A DNA stretch of 41,417 nt from an uncultured Clostridia bacterium (GCA_947626075.1 CANQQW010000012.1:1-41417), one strand, 5' to 3'. Shown: positions 26,757-34,943, numbered from the stretch's first letter. Numbers and translations are program-made. The notes: generated from the sequence alone by a model not told the origin.

Positions 26757-26786
26757 AAAAAAGGGAACGCAATGCGTTCCCTTTTA
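26757..26786. terminator. Terminator at the 3' end of the headless cassette
   Basis: Stem AAAAGGGAACGC / GCGTTCCCTTTT with a three-base loop and T/A runs on both sides. It lies 35 bases behind the stop codon of the minus-strand cassette and just upstream of the hicA promoter. Confidence 0.85.
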
Positions 26787-26820
26787 AGTTATGCGTACAC
26801 AAGATGATTATTCTGTAAGA

Positions 26821-29226
26821 TTATTCTGCTGCAGTAACGCCCGATATATCAACTGTAATCAGCGTCGGTGCATAATTCGCGCCGGCACCATCAAGGTCAA
26901 GCTTGAAGTAAGCCTTATAATTTTGCGGACTTTCTGCCCCATTCGTATACGGCAATTTATCACATCTCAAGAGAATATCTGCCGCATAAGCTTTATCAAA
27001 CTCACCTGTTACCTTGAACTGGTTCGAGAAATCTTTAATCGTGTCGCCGTTAGCTGTCCATGTAGTCGGAGCTGATACAGCCCACTGCCAAAGCAGTACA
27101 CCTGTGTTTGCCTGCGGAGCCGCGCTCTCATAAATGCCGCTCTTCGGAAGTGTTATACGAACCGGGATATAATACTGCTCGCCCTTTTCATTTTCAAGGT
27201 CAACCTTCTTTGCTGTACCCGTGATTTTAAGTACGCCGCCGTCATCTGCAACGGTAAATGTACCCAAGTCACTTGCAGACTTGTTAGCAAAACTGCTGCC
27301 GAAGTTATGCTCCGTCGGTACAACTCCGCTGGTCGGCGTATCCTTAACATCGTCGTCTGCCGGATCTGATGTCACAATGTTGCTCTTTGTCTGAGTCGGG
27401 AGGTCGCTTATTGCACCATCTTCCTTCTCGATAAGTACATAGTCAACAATCAGTCTGCCCTGATCGCCCGAAGGATCGTCATACAGAATAATAGTGTCGC
27501 CTTTCTTGAAGTCCTTAGTGTCTGCCGCCGTGTCTACGGGACCACTGATTGTTTTTGTTATTGTTGTAGCAGCAATCAGCGTATTCTCTGTAAACGGAGC
27601 CTCATTTTTGAAAGCAGCCAGCTTTGCACTCTTAGTGGCATTAGCGGTACAGGAGCAAACCGTAACCTTGTACTTACCGTCTTCGGGAATTGTGAATACC
27701 GGAGCCTTGTTTGCCTTGCTTGCTTCACCCTGGACACCCGAGCCGTACTTCTTCGACAAGTTTGCTCCAAACTGGTTAGTGCTCGACTTCTTTCCGTAAG
27801 GAGCACCTAAGTCCTCGACCTCAACATAATACTTAACAGCGCCGTCATCAACAGCTGTGTATTCAACAACCTCATCCGCCGTATCCGCGGCTACGGTTAT
27901 GTCCTTACTGTATGTCGTTCGGTTGCAAGTAGCCGTAACTTTTTTGTCATCGCCCGCGAGGTACTTCGGCCAAACGAAAGTTATTGTGTCGCCCACATAT
28001 ACATTTTCTTTGGTGTCCATAACCGTCTCAGCTTCGCCAACCTTGCTCTTAAGCTGTATGGTCTTCTTCTGAGCTTCCTTAAACTTAAGAACGAGCTCTG
28101 CGGTCGGACCGTCAGGCGTTACAGATGTATCCGATGTATCCGAAAGCGTGTACTTTACGCCGTCTACCGTAAAGTCGGCTTTCATATCATTTGTAGCCTC
28201 ATATTTCGTACCCTGCGGAACTTGCGCGGAAGTAGCTCTTCCGTCTTCGGGTGAAAGGTCTCCACCTGATTCTTTCTGATACTTAATTATAACCGTGCTC
28301 ATTTCGGGAGCATCGGTAAGTACAACATCAGTCAAGGTCGGAACCTTAGCGGCATCCGCAGCCGCGTCATAGATTGTCGCATCCGTAAATTTATCGGTTG
28401 AAGCGTCAATTCTCAATGTAAGAGTTCCTACAGCCGTAAGATCTGTAAGTTTAACCGTCATCGGTAAATCCGTACCGTCTGATGCTGTTACGTCCTCAGT
28501 TGTTACCGCAATAGGCTCTCCCGAAGCCGAAACGAACGGCGTAATATACTTACCGACATATCCGCCGCCATCTGATGTATCCGTGTAATCAGTTGCTCCC
28601 GCATAAGTTTCAGCGTCAAATGTGCGAACCTGAAGCTTGGCGCCGGCAGGAATAGTACTGCTCTTAGGCGGCTTAGCGCCGGTCTCGGTAAGCTTAAGCG
28701 TAGCGCTTATCAGCATCTTGTCTGAGGGAATGTCAAACTGGATTGCAGCCGCGGAGGTAGCAGTTGAACGTGCGTCTACGTTTATTTTGTTTGCGCCGGT
28801 CCATTTATGACCGTAGCTACCCTGAATCCATGCACTGGACTTAGCCTTTATATCGGCTCCGTCCGTAATCGCCGCCGTTGTGATAGCAATTGTCGCACCC
28901 TCAGCGGTTACATCGATTGTACCTGTAACCTTAGCTGTCCTAATGCCTTCGCTAACTGTAATGCCTTTAACAGCAGTTATGATATAATTATCTGCTGCCT
29001 CGATCTCAACAGCCTGACCGTTTGCAATTGTAACGTCCGTACCGTCGTCGCCCGAAGCGATAGGTGTTTCGCCAACCTTAACGCTCTTAACGTTGTCACC
29101 TGTGTACTTAACCTTTGCCGTTGTCTGTACAGGAGCCGTTACAACTACTGTCTCTGACGTAACTGTACCCGAAAACGGGGGAGATGGGTATTTTATGCGG
29201 TTTTTGCGATATGCCTTACACGTTTT
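26821..29226 (-). pseudogene. Headless surface-protein cassette (no start codon)
   Basis: An open frame of 801 codons on the minus strand without a usable start. From the recombinase stop codon (29227) down to 28716 there is no ATG, GTG or TTG in frame, and the Met at 28716 has no ribosome binding site. The protein sequence is clearly real surface-protein sequence: FSGTVTSETVVVTAP and TAKVKYTGDNVKSVKVG at the beginning, a DNRLRE-like beta domain (KWTGANKINVDARST, IQFDIPSDKML), a MucBP/YkuD-like segment (STVIIKYQKESGG), a carbohydrate-binding-like domain (YYVEVEDLGAPYG) and a last Ig-like domain ending ITVDISGVTAAE. A normal stop and terminator follow. Its beginning resembles the linker VTSATVTVTAAP in the giant gene. 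It is either a truncated gene or a silent 3' cassette for DNA inversion. Confidence 0.75.
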
Positions 29227-29234
29227 TTACACGA
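29217..29234. repeat. Left copy of an 18-base direct repeat flanking the recombinase gene
   Basis: TACACGTTTTTTACACGA, itself a double TACACG motif. It overlaps the recombinase stop codon. The right copy at 30463-30480 differs at one base. The pair is a candidate for attachment or recombinase-binding sites. Confidence 0.65.
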
Positions 29235-30387
29235 ACGGAAATAATTTATTCATAAGCGTTACGGCGCGTTCCTCCTCGCGCGGATAGAGGTGGGAATAGA
29301 TGTTCCACGTCACCTCGATATCCGAATGACCGAGCCTGCGCGCTATTTCCTGAATATTTATGCCGTTATTCGCGAGCAGCGACGCGTGCGAGTGGCGGAA
29401 GTCATGGACGCGTATGCGCTCCAGCCCCGCGCCCTGCGAGTAGCGCGTGTTGCGGAAATCCGTCGTCGTCGTGCGAATGGAGCGCTCGCCGCCGCATATG
29501 CGAAATTCCTCGGTAAATCCGTCAAGCTTTTCCTGCCGCGCGTGATGGTCGCGCAGTATGTTCACAAGCGGCTGAGGCATCTGCAAATCCCGCATGGACG
29601 TCTTGCTTTTTGTCGGCGTTTCCATGTCGCCGCCGTTGATTTTCTGTATAAGGTTGCGCCGCACATGAATGATGTCGCCGTCAATGTCCGACCATTTCAG
29701 CGCGCATATCTCGCCGCGGCGCATACCTGTGAAAAAGGCAATGTTGAAAAATACATAGTAATTCCATTCCTTATCGTTCCCGCGCGCTTCGGCGTTCTGC
29801 GCCTCCTCGCGCGCAACCGCGATGAATTTCGCAAACTGCTCGGGCGTGTAGTATTTCATTTCCTTTTTCATTTCATACGGGTTTTTGAAATTTCCCACGC
29901 TTGTAAGCGGATTGCGCGGCAGGTATTCCATACGCACCGCGTAATTCAGCATTGTGCGAAGCTCGCCGTATATGTCCTGTTTCAGCATAAGCGATATTTT
30001 GCGCTCGGGACACCGCGCGCGCGTACGCTCGTCAAAGCATGACTTCCACTTTTGCAATAGCGGCACGGTCAGCTCGCGCAGAGTGTAAGCGCCAAGCTCG
30101 GGCAGTATGTACGGCTCCAGGCGGGTCCGTATAGCGCGGAGAGTGTTCTCCCGAAGCTCATGACGGCGCGCTTCAATGTATTCCGCGTAAAGCTCGTTTA
30201 ACGTCATGTTGGGCGCGCCTATCGGCTTAACCTCGCGGTTAAGACGCTCCTCAAGCTGCTTCGCCGCCTCCCTGCCGTAAGCCACCCGGTCAAGCTGACG
30301 CGCTTTGCCGTTCTTGTCGGTATAGTTGATTCGGACGCGGTAACGCTGCAATCCGTCCCGCTTTCCGTCCATTTTATAAATAGGCAT
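29227..30387 (-). CDS. Site-specific tyrosine recombinase / integrase
   Basis: A 386-residue phage-type integrase. It has an N-terminal AP2-like arm-binding part (about residues 1-55), a SAM-like core-binding domain (about 60-165) and a C-terminal catalytic domain with the full set of residues: Arg223 in FFTGMRRGE, a Lys in TKSKTSMR (about 262), HDFRH (His328, Arg331), LGHSD (His354) and the nucleophile Tyr364 in NIYSHLY. AAAGGAGG precedes the ATG. No excisionase, relaxase or phage genes are nearby, so it is solitary. It is flanked by near-identical direct repeats, lies directly behind a headless surface-protein cassette in the same frame, and is divergent from the PL11 gene. It could be a leftover of an integrated element or the driver of local DNA rearrangement. 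Confidence 0.93.
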   Translation of the reverse strand: MPIYKMDGKRDGLQRYRVRINYTDKNGKARQLDRVAYGREAAKQLEERLNREVKPIGAPNMTLNELYAEYIEARRHELRENTLRAIRTRLEPYILPELGAYTLRELTVPLLQKWKSCFDERTRARCPERKISLMLKQDIYGELRTMLNYAVRMEYLPRNPLTSVGNFKNPYEMKKEMKYYTPEQFAKFIAVAREEAQNAEARGNDKEWNYYVFFNIAFFTGMRRGEICALKWSDIDGDIIHVRRNLIQKINGGDMETPTKSKTSMRDLQMPQPLVNILRDHHARQEKLDGFTEEFRICGGERSIRTTTTDFRNTRYSQGAGLERIRVHDFRHSHASLLANNGINIQEIARRLGHSDIEVTWNIYSHLYPREEERAVTLMNKLFPFV

Positions 30388-30418
30388 GATGTCCTACCTC
30401 CTTTATGCGTATAAGTCA

Positions 30419-30447
30419 ATTATACACAAAAATTCGACAAGCCGCAA
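30419..30447 (-). promoter_or_regulatory. Recombinase promoter
   Basis: On the minus strand, TTGCGG (30442-30447), a 17-base spacer and TATAAT (30419-30424). The right 18-base repeat lies 15 bases upstream of the -35 box, so the protein could influence its own expression by binding there. Confidence 0.7.
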
Positions 30448-30462
30448 TACGCTTATTTTTTG

Positions 30463-30480
30463 TACACGTTTCTTACACGA
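30463..30480. repeat. Right copy of the 18-base direct repeat
   Basis: TACACGTTTCTTACACGA, 17 of 18 bases identical to 29217-29234 and in the same orientation. The interval enclosed is about 1.26 kb and holds only the recombinase gene. Confidence 0.65.
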
Positions 30481-30505
30481 TTGAGAATCAATTTACCCGA
30501 AACCG

Positions 30506-30520
30506 TTCCGAACTTCGGAA
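30506..30520. promoter_or_regulatory. Palindromic operator candidate upstream of the PL11 gene
   Basis: A perfect palindrome TTCCGAA-C-TTCGGAA ending 12 bases before the -35 box at 30533. Its placement suits an activator or repressor of the lyase gene. No matching regulator is identifiable in the window. Confidence 0.45.
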
Positions 30521-30532
30521 TAAAATCGCATT

Positions 30533-30562
30533 TTGAACAAAAAACACTGTAAATTATACAAT
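30533..30562 (+). promoter_or_regulatory. Promoter of the PL11 lyase gene
   Basis: TTGAAC (30533-30538), an 18-base spacer and TACAAT (30557-30562), leaving a leader of about 115 bases in which I see no recognised riboswitch. Confidence 0.55.
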
Positions 30563-30683
30563 GAATTTATTAAAAAGGCTTTAAAATTTATGAAAAATAT
30601 GTTATTATATAGATAATAATCACTATGCTTAAATGCAGGCAGTAACAAAATGTGATATGTAAAAATCAGAGGGAGGAAAAGAA

Positions 30684-33449
30684 ATGTTCAAAAAATCATT
30701 GAAAAAGTTAGGTATTTTTTCACTGGTTCTTGCGCAGGTAGCTGCCGTAGGACTTGTCGCTCCGACAAGCGCGGGCGCGTTCGCGGGCAGCGCTGTGACG
30801 AGAAACATGGAAAAGCTTGACAGAGGCGTTGTCGCGACAAAGACAGACGACGGTGTGCTTGTGTCATGGAGAAGGCTGGCGACGGAACCGGCTGATACTC
30901 AGTTCACTCTTTACAGAAATAAAGACAAGATAACTGAGGGAGCAATCACAAACTACGTTGACGCTCAGGGTACGGTAAACGATAAGTACACGGTAGTGGC
31001 TAACGGTGAAATGTCAGACAGCGTAGGCGTTTGGGCAAACGGATATCTCGATATTCCGCTCGGTCAGACACCCGAAAGCGACGTTGTACAGATGGACAGA
31101 AACGGTATTTACGTAGGAGCTTACGCGCCCGGCGACTCGTCTTACGGCGACCTTGACGGCGACGGTCAGTATGAAATCGTAATGCTGTGGAATCCGTCGG
31201 ACGCTAAGGACGCGGCTTCGACAGGTCAGACAGGTAAGGTATTTGTTGATGCGTACAAGCTTGACGGTACTCAGCTTTGGAGAATCGACATGGGCTACAA
31301 TATCCGCGCGGGTCAACACGACACGATGCTTAACATCGCCGACTTTAACGGCGACGGTAAGGCGGAGGTAATGCTCAGAACAGCCGACGGTACTGTTGAC
31401 GGTCAGGGCAACGTAATAGGCGACGCTTCAAAGGGTGACACGTATGAAAACAGCTGGGCGGCTATGAACGCGGGTAAAAACCTGCAGGGTCCGCTTTATG
31501 TAACGTGCTTCGACGGTACCACGGGCGCGGCGCTCGATACTATTGATTATTTCCCGAACAACGCGGTAGGCTCGATGCAGACATGCTACAGCTTCGGTGA
31601 CGATTTCGGTAACCGCAGTGAGAGATATAACGGCACAATAGCTTATCTCGACGGTAAAACTCCGTCGGCGGTATTCGCGAGAGGTTATTACTTCGGTAAA
31701 AACATCTCCACGCCGAACGGACGTACGGGCTGCGCGGCTTACAGCTTCAAGAACGGCAAGCTCACAATGGATTGGTCGTTCGATACCGCGGACAGTAAGT
31801 TCAACGGATATATCGGTCAGGGTAACCACCAAATTGAAGCCGGCGACGTTGACGGCGACGGTAAGGACGAAATCCTTTACGGCGCGCTGACATGGGACGA
31901 CGACGGTTCGATCCTGTGGTGTACATTCCAGGAGCACGGCGACGCTATGCACCTCGGCGATTTCGACCCGACCAAGGAGGGTCTTGAATTCCTTAAGGTT
32001 TACGAGGACTACGGCGCAGACAGCGGCGTGTTCGCGCTTAACAGCGAGCAGCTTTCGCCGTTTATCACGTCGAACACAATCTTCAAGAACTCAAGTGCAG
32101 CCGCTTCGGGCGGAGCTCCTGAGGACCGTCATCAGTGGGGTCTTACGGTACAGAACGCTAAGACGGGTGAGTTCTATCAGATGCATAACGGCGTTAAGGA
32201 TACAGGCCGTGGTATGATTGCAAACATCGGTTACGGTGATTCATATTATGTAGCATGGGGCGCCGGCTCGTCAGGTTACTGGGACGACAAGGGTAACGAG
32301 CTTCCCGATCTCGGTGCTTCCATGAACGGCAGAATTTACTGGGACGGCGACCTCCAGGATGAGCTTCAGGACCACAGAGGCGCAGGTCAGGAAATCACAA
32401 TTACAAAGTGGAACGACAGCACGAAGAAGTTTGATGAGATCTTTGTGGGCGAGGGTTCGCACTCGATAAACAGCACAAAGGGTAATGTAAACGTTCAGGC
32501 TGACCTCCTCGGCGACTGGAGAGAGGAAATCGTTTCATACGCTATAACAGGCTCCGACACGAAGAAAGAAAATATGACAATCACAGGCGACTGGGGCAAG
32601 GACGTAGAAGTTGAAATGGATAAGACGGTTTATCAGTATTCACTGAGAATATTCGAGACGCCGTATCCGACAGAGTATAACTTCTATACGCTCGCGCATG
32701 ATGATATTTACAGAAACTCGTCGGCATGTAACGCAAACTGCTACAACCAGCCGCCTCACATCAGCTGGTACATGAACGATAAGATTTCAGGTTCAACGTA
32801 CACGACACAGCCGGCGGCTAACGTAAGCCTTGTAAACAACAGCTATACTCCGAAAGCGTTTGACGCGAGCCTTCTCCCCGAGGGCGGAAGCGGCACTACG
32901 TCAACACCGTCTACGGAAGTATTTACGGATATAAGCGGTCACTGGGCTAAGGATTTCATCCTCAAGATGAACGGCGTAGGCGTTATCAACGGTATGGGTG
33001 ACGGTACGTTCCAGCCCGAGGGTACTGTTACAAAGGGTCAGTTCGCTACTCTTATCGTAAACGCTTTGAAGCTTGACGTTGACGAGTCGCTTGCAAGCGA
33101 GCACTGGGCAATGCCGTATGTAAAGGCTGCTCAGAACGCTAACCTTATCGCGGACGAAATTCCGTTCACGGTTGACCAGTTTGACGTAAATATCTCAAGA
33201 GAAGAGATGGCTTCAATGGTAGCAAAGGCTGCCGCTTACAAGCAGATTACGGCTGAGCCCGCTGAGAGCACGTTTATAGACGCTGATCAGATTGCGGATT
33301 GGGCTGCGGAGGATGTTAAGAACGCTGTTGCACTCGGTATCATCAACGGTATCGACACAGACAAGGGTCTTACATTCCAGCCGAAGGCTAACGCTACAAG
33401 AGCGCAGTCGGCTACAATGCTTTCACAGCTTTGGGACTTAATGCAGTAA
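30684..33449 (+). CDS. Rhamnogalacturonan lyase (PL11) with three SLH domains
   Basis: A 921-residue exported enzyme. After a signal peptide (about 1-32) residues about 35-720 match the PL11 rhamnogalacturonan endolyase fold, with N-terminal MEKLDRGVVA, repeated calcium-binding Asp loops (GDLDGDGQYE, ADFNGDGKAE, GDVDGDGKDE) and the late LLGDWREE and LAHDDIYR segments of the beta-propeller. PL11 cleaves the rhamnose-galacturonic acid backbone of RG-I pectin by beta-elimination. After a Ser/Thr/Gly linker (about 730-742), three S-layer homology repeats (about 745-800, 805-858, 862-918, beginning FTDISGHWAKDF) should fix the enzyme to secondary cell-wall polymer. GGGAGGAAAAG precedes the ATG. 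It works logically with the CE12-like esterase at 13568. Confidence 0.93.
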   Translation: MFKKSLKKLGIFSLVLAQVAAVGLVAPTSAGAFAGSAVTRNMEKLDRGVVATKTDDGVLVSWRRLATEPADTQFTLYRNKDKITEGAITNYVDAQGTVNDKYTVVANGEMSDSVGVWANGYLDIPLGQTPESDVVQMDRNGIYVGAYAPGDSSYGDLDGDGQYEIVMLWNPSDAKDAASTGQTGKVFVDAYKLDGTQLWRIDMGYNIRAGQHDTMLNIADFNGDGKAEVMLRTADGTVDGQGNVIGDASKGDTYENSWAAMNAGKNLQGPLYVTCFDGTTGAALDTIDYFPNNAVGSMQTCYSFGDDFGNRSERYNGTIAYLDGKTPSAVFARGYYFGKNISTPNGRTGCAAYSFKNGKLTMDWSFDTADSKFNGYIGQGNHQIEAGDVDGDGKDEILYGALTWDDDGSILWCTFQEHGDAMHLGDFDPTKEGLEFLKVYEDYGADSGVFALNSEQLSPFITSNTIFKNSSAAASGGAPEDRHQWGLTVQNAKTGEFYQMHNGVKDTGRGMIANIGYGDSYYVAWGAGSSGYWDDKGNELPDLGASMNGRIYWDGDLQDELQDHRGAGQEITITKWNDSTKKFDEIFVGEGSHSINSTKGNVNVQADLLGDWREEIVSYAITGSDTKKENMTITGDWGKDVEVEMDKTVYQYSLRIFETPYPTEYNFYTLAHDDIYRNSSACNANCYNQPPHISWYMNDKISGSTYTTQPAANVSLVNNSYTPKAFDASLLPEGGSGTTSTPSTEVFTDISGHWAKDFILKMNGVGVINGMGDGTFQPEGTVTKGQFATLIVNALKLDVDESLASEHWAMPYVKAAQNANLIADEIPFTVDQFDVNISREEMASMVAKAAAYKQITAEPAESTFIDADQIADWAAEDVKNAVALGIINGIDTDKGLTFQPKANATRAQSATMLSQLWDLMQ

Positions 33450-33460
33450 TAAGCATAGTT

Positions 33461-33489
33461 AAAGAGGACGCGTAAGCGTCCTCTTTTTT
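33461..33489 (+). terminator. Terminator after the PL11 gene
   Basis: Stem AAAGAGGACGC / GCGTCCTCTTT with loop GTAA and a T run. Confidence 0.92.
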
Positions 33490-33517
33490 GTGTTTAAATA
33501 AATAAGAATATTCGCCG

Positions 33518-33823
33518 CTACTGTTTAAGCTGTTCAATCTCAAGGCGCATAAGTCGGAGTTGTTTTATGACATCCTCCTTAAAGCGGCTGTAATCCTTAT
33601 CCAAGCTGACAGGCGTCCTGTTCAAGAATGTTTCGTCAATACTCTTGTCGTATAACTCAAAAAGCTCCAGCAGCGTGCTTATATCGGGCTGCGAGTAACC
33701 GGTTTCCCAATGACCGATTACCTGCTGCGAACGCCCCATAAGATTCGCAAGCTGCTGCTGTGTAAGTCCGGACATTTTACGGAGATTTTTTAAAATTGCG
33801 GCAATTTCGCCCTTTGTCATCAT
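33518..33823 (-). CDS. XRE-type HTH transcriptional regulator
   Basis: A 101-residue DNA-binding protein. The N-terminal helix-turn-helix (about residues 9-62) reads LRKMSGLTQQQLANLMGRSQQVIGHWETG, followed by DISTLLELFELYDKSIDETF. The C-terminal 30 residues are a charged helix. A GTG at 33844 would add seven residues but would swallow the ribosome binding site GGAAAGGAAGG, so the ATG at 33823 is chosen. It is divergent from the next HTH gene. Targets are unknown; it could regulate itself or the neighbour. Confidence 0.85.
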   Translation of the reverse strand: MMTKGEIAAILKNLRKMSGLTQQQLANLMGRSQQVIGHWETGYSQPDISTLLELFELYDKSIDETFLNRTPVSLDKDYSRFKEDVIKQLRLMRLEIEQLKQ

Positions 33824-33866
33824 AATTATGACCTTCCTTTCCACATTTTTTCTGCCTGTTAGCTAT

Positions 33867-33895
33867 ATAATACCATTTTTTACATCTAATTGCAA
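33867..33895 (-). promoter_or_regulatory. Promoter of the XRE gene at 33518
   Basis: On the minus strand, TTGCAA (33890-33895), a 17-base spacer and TATTAT (33867-33872). Confidence 0.65.
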
Positions 33896-33974
33896 TAAAA
33901 AATGAAAATTTTTCTATCTGTAAGTTGGTTTTATAAGTCGCTCATTGTTGTAAAATAAATGTGAGGTGATTTAT

Positions 33975-34316
33975 ATGAACCTGTCATTATTGGGAGAAAG
34001 AATAAAATTTACGCGTACCGATCAGAAGCTCACTTTGGAAAAACTGTCGGAAAGGGTGGGTATATCCCGTAATTTTCTGTGGGAAATCGAAGCCGGCAGG
34101 AAAGCGCCTGCAATTCAAACGCTCCACAATATTTGTAAAGAATTGCGCGTATCCGCGGACTATCTATTCGGTTTTTCATCAAAAAACGATTATACGAACG
34201 ACGCGGGCGGCAAACCGAGCGAAACGCATGGAATGATTGATTTTCTCAATGAGGACGAAACGTTGTTACTGTACGAGCTTTTAAAAACGTACAGGAAGTA
34301 CAGAAAGCGCCTGTAA
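33975..34316 (+). CDS. XRE-type HTH regulator with short C-terminal extension
   Basis: A 113-residue protein with a clear XRE/Cro-type helix-turn-helix (about residues 6-62): LGERIKFTRTDQKLTLEKLSE, then VGISRNFLWEIEAGRKAP and LCKELRVSADYLFG-like context. A C-terminal acidic helix (DFLNEDETLLLYELLKTY) may serve dimer formation. The ATG at 33975 sits five bases behind GAGGTGAT; an in-frame GTG at 33966 overlaps that site. It is divergent from the regulator at 33518 across a gap of about 150 bases, so each could control the shared intergenic region. Confidence 0.85.
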   Translation: MNLSLLGERIKFTRTDQKLTLEKLSERVGISRNFLWEIEAGRKAPAIQTLHNICKELRVSADYLFGFSSKNDYTNDAGGKPSETHGMIDFLNEDETLLLYELLKTYRKYRKRL

Positions 34317-34371
34317 GGCTGTTTATTTACAATGCTCCGGCTTGACTATTTATGCTGCCGTTATTTGGCAA

Positions 34372-34405
34372 TAAAAAAATCGGAGTAGGTTAAACCTACT
34401 CCGAT
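34372..34405 (-). terminator. Terminator of the tRNA-Thr transcript
   Basis: A perfect 12-base stem ATCGGAGTAGGT / ACCTACTCCGAT with a three-base loop. On the minus strand it is followed by seven T residues, right behind the tRNA CCA end. Confidence 0.92.
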
Positions 34406-34406
34406 G

Positions 34407-34482
34407 TGGAGCTGGTAATGGGACTCGAACCCGCGGCCTGCGCATTACGAATGCGCTGCTCTACCAACTGAGCTATACCAGC
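34407..34482 (-). tRNA. tRNA-Thr (anticodon CGU)
   Basis: A 76-base tRNA on the minus strand. It has acceptor arms GCTGGTA / TACCAGC, discriminator T and encoded CCA, a D arm TAGCTCAGTTGGTAGAGC, an anticodon arm GCGCA-TTCGTAA-TGCGC giving anticodon CGT (read as CGU, decoding ACG), and a T arm with GGTTCGAGTCCC. It lies downstream of rpsU on the same strand, and a terminator follows immediately. Confidence 0.95.
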
Positions 34483-34575
34483 ATAAAGGGAAATACAAGA
34501 GAGAGCCGAAACTCTCTCTATATATATTCAGACCATTACATTACGCAATTTCCCGCCTCAATACGGCGGCACGTG

Positions 34576-34617
34576 TCAGTGTTTCCCCGCAGAAATTTAG
34601 TGTTCCCCTGCGGCAAT
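34576..34617. repeat. Short tandem repeat with hairpin between tRNA and rpsU
   Basis: Two imperfect copies of AGTGTTTCCCCGCAG / AGTGTTCCCCTGCGG separated by AAATTT, with CCGCAG...CTGCGG able to pair. The rest of 34483-34662 shows only a second hairpin (AGAGAG...CTCTCT, about 34498-34520) and no gene. Confidence 0.5.
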
Positions 34618-34662
34618 GAAATATACGCGTTACATTCATTTCCCCGATGTGAGCGGCCAAAA

Positions 34663-34836
34663 TCAGAACTTCCTCTTTCTTGCAGCCTCAGACTTCTTCT
34701 TGCGCTTTACACTCGGCTTTTCATAATGCTCACGTTTTCTTATCTCAGACATAACACCTGACTTTGCGCATTGACGCTTAAATCTGCGAAGCGCGCTATC
34801 TAATGATTCATTATCTTTAACTCTTACTTCCGACAT
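34663..34836 (-). CDS. rpsU: 30S ribosomal protein S21
   Basis: A 57-residue basic protein with the S21 signature [21 protein letters not shown] and a Lys/Arg-rich C-terminus ([15 protein letters not shown]). It belongs to the small ribosomal subunit near the 3' end of 16S rRNA. An in-frame ATG at 34857 would add seven residues, but GGAGGGGAAAC before 34836 and the family start identify the shorter form. It is preceded by its own strong promoter. Confidence 0.97.
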   Translation of the reverse strand: MSEVRVKDNESLDSALRRFKRQCAKSGVMSEIRKREHYEKPSVKRKKKSEAARKRKF

Positions 34837-34913
34837 TGTTTCCCCTCCCTCCGGCAAGCCGATTTTACAATCAACTTGATGGATTCAGATGTATTTCTCA
34901 TACAACATCATAT

Positions 34914-34943
34914 ATTATACCTTATTTTATATGGTTATGTCAA
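34914..34943 (-). promoter_or_regulatory. rpsU promoter
   Basis: On the minus strand, a perfect TTGACA (34938-34943), an 18-base spacer and a perfect TATAAT (34914-34919), about 78 bases before the start codon. Confidence 0.85.

Noticed and set aside
26821-28716. Complete 631-residue protein starting at Met 28716
   Set aside because: The frame and protein-like sequence continue about 170 codons upstream and no ribosome binding site precedes this Met; it is an internal residue of a headless frame.
29227-29229. Stop-codon readthrough making a recombinase-surface protein fusion
   Set aside because: The shared frame is most simply a one-in-three coincidence, and such a fusion would lack a signal peptide for the surface part.
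34576-34617. Small regulatory RNA between tRNA-Thr and rpsU
   Set aside because: The repeat and hairpin have no convincing promoter of their own and probably lie in the rpsU-tRNA read-through transcript.
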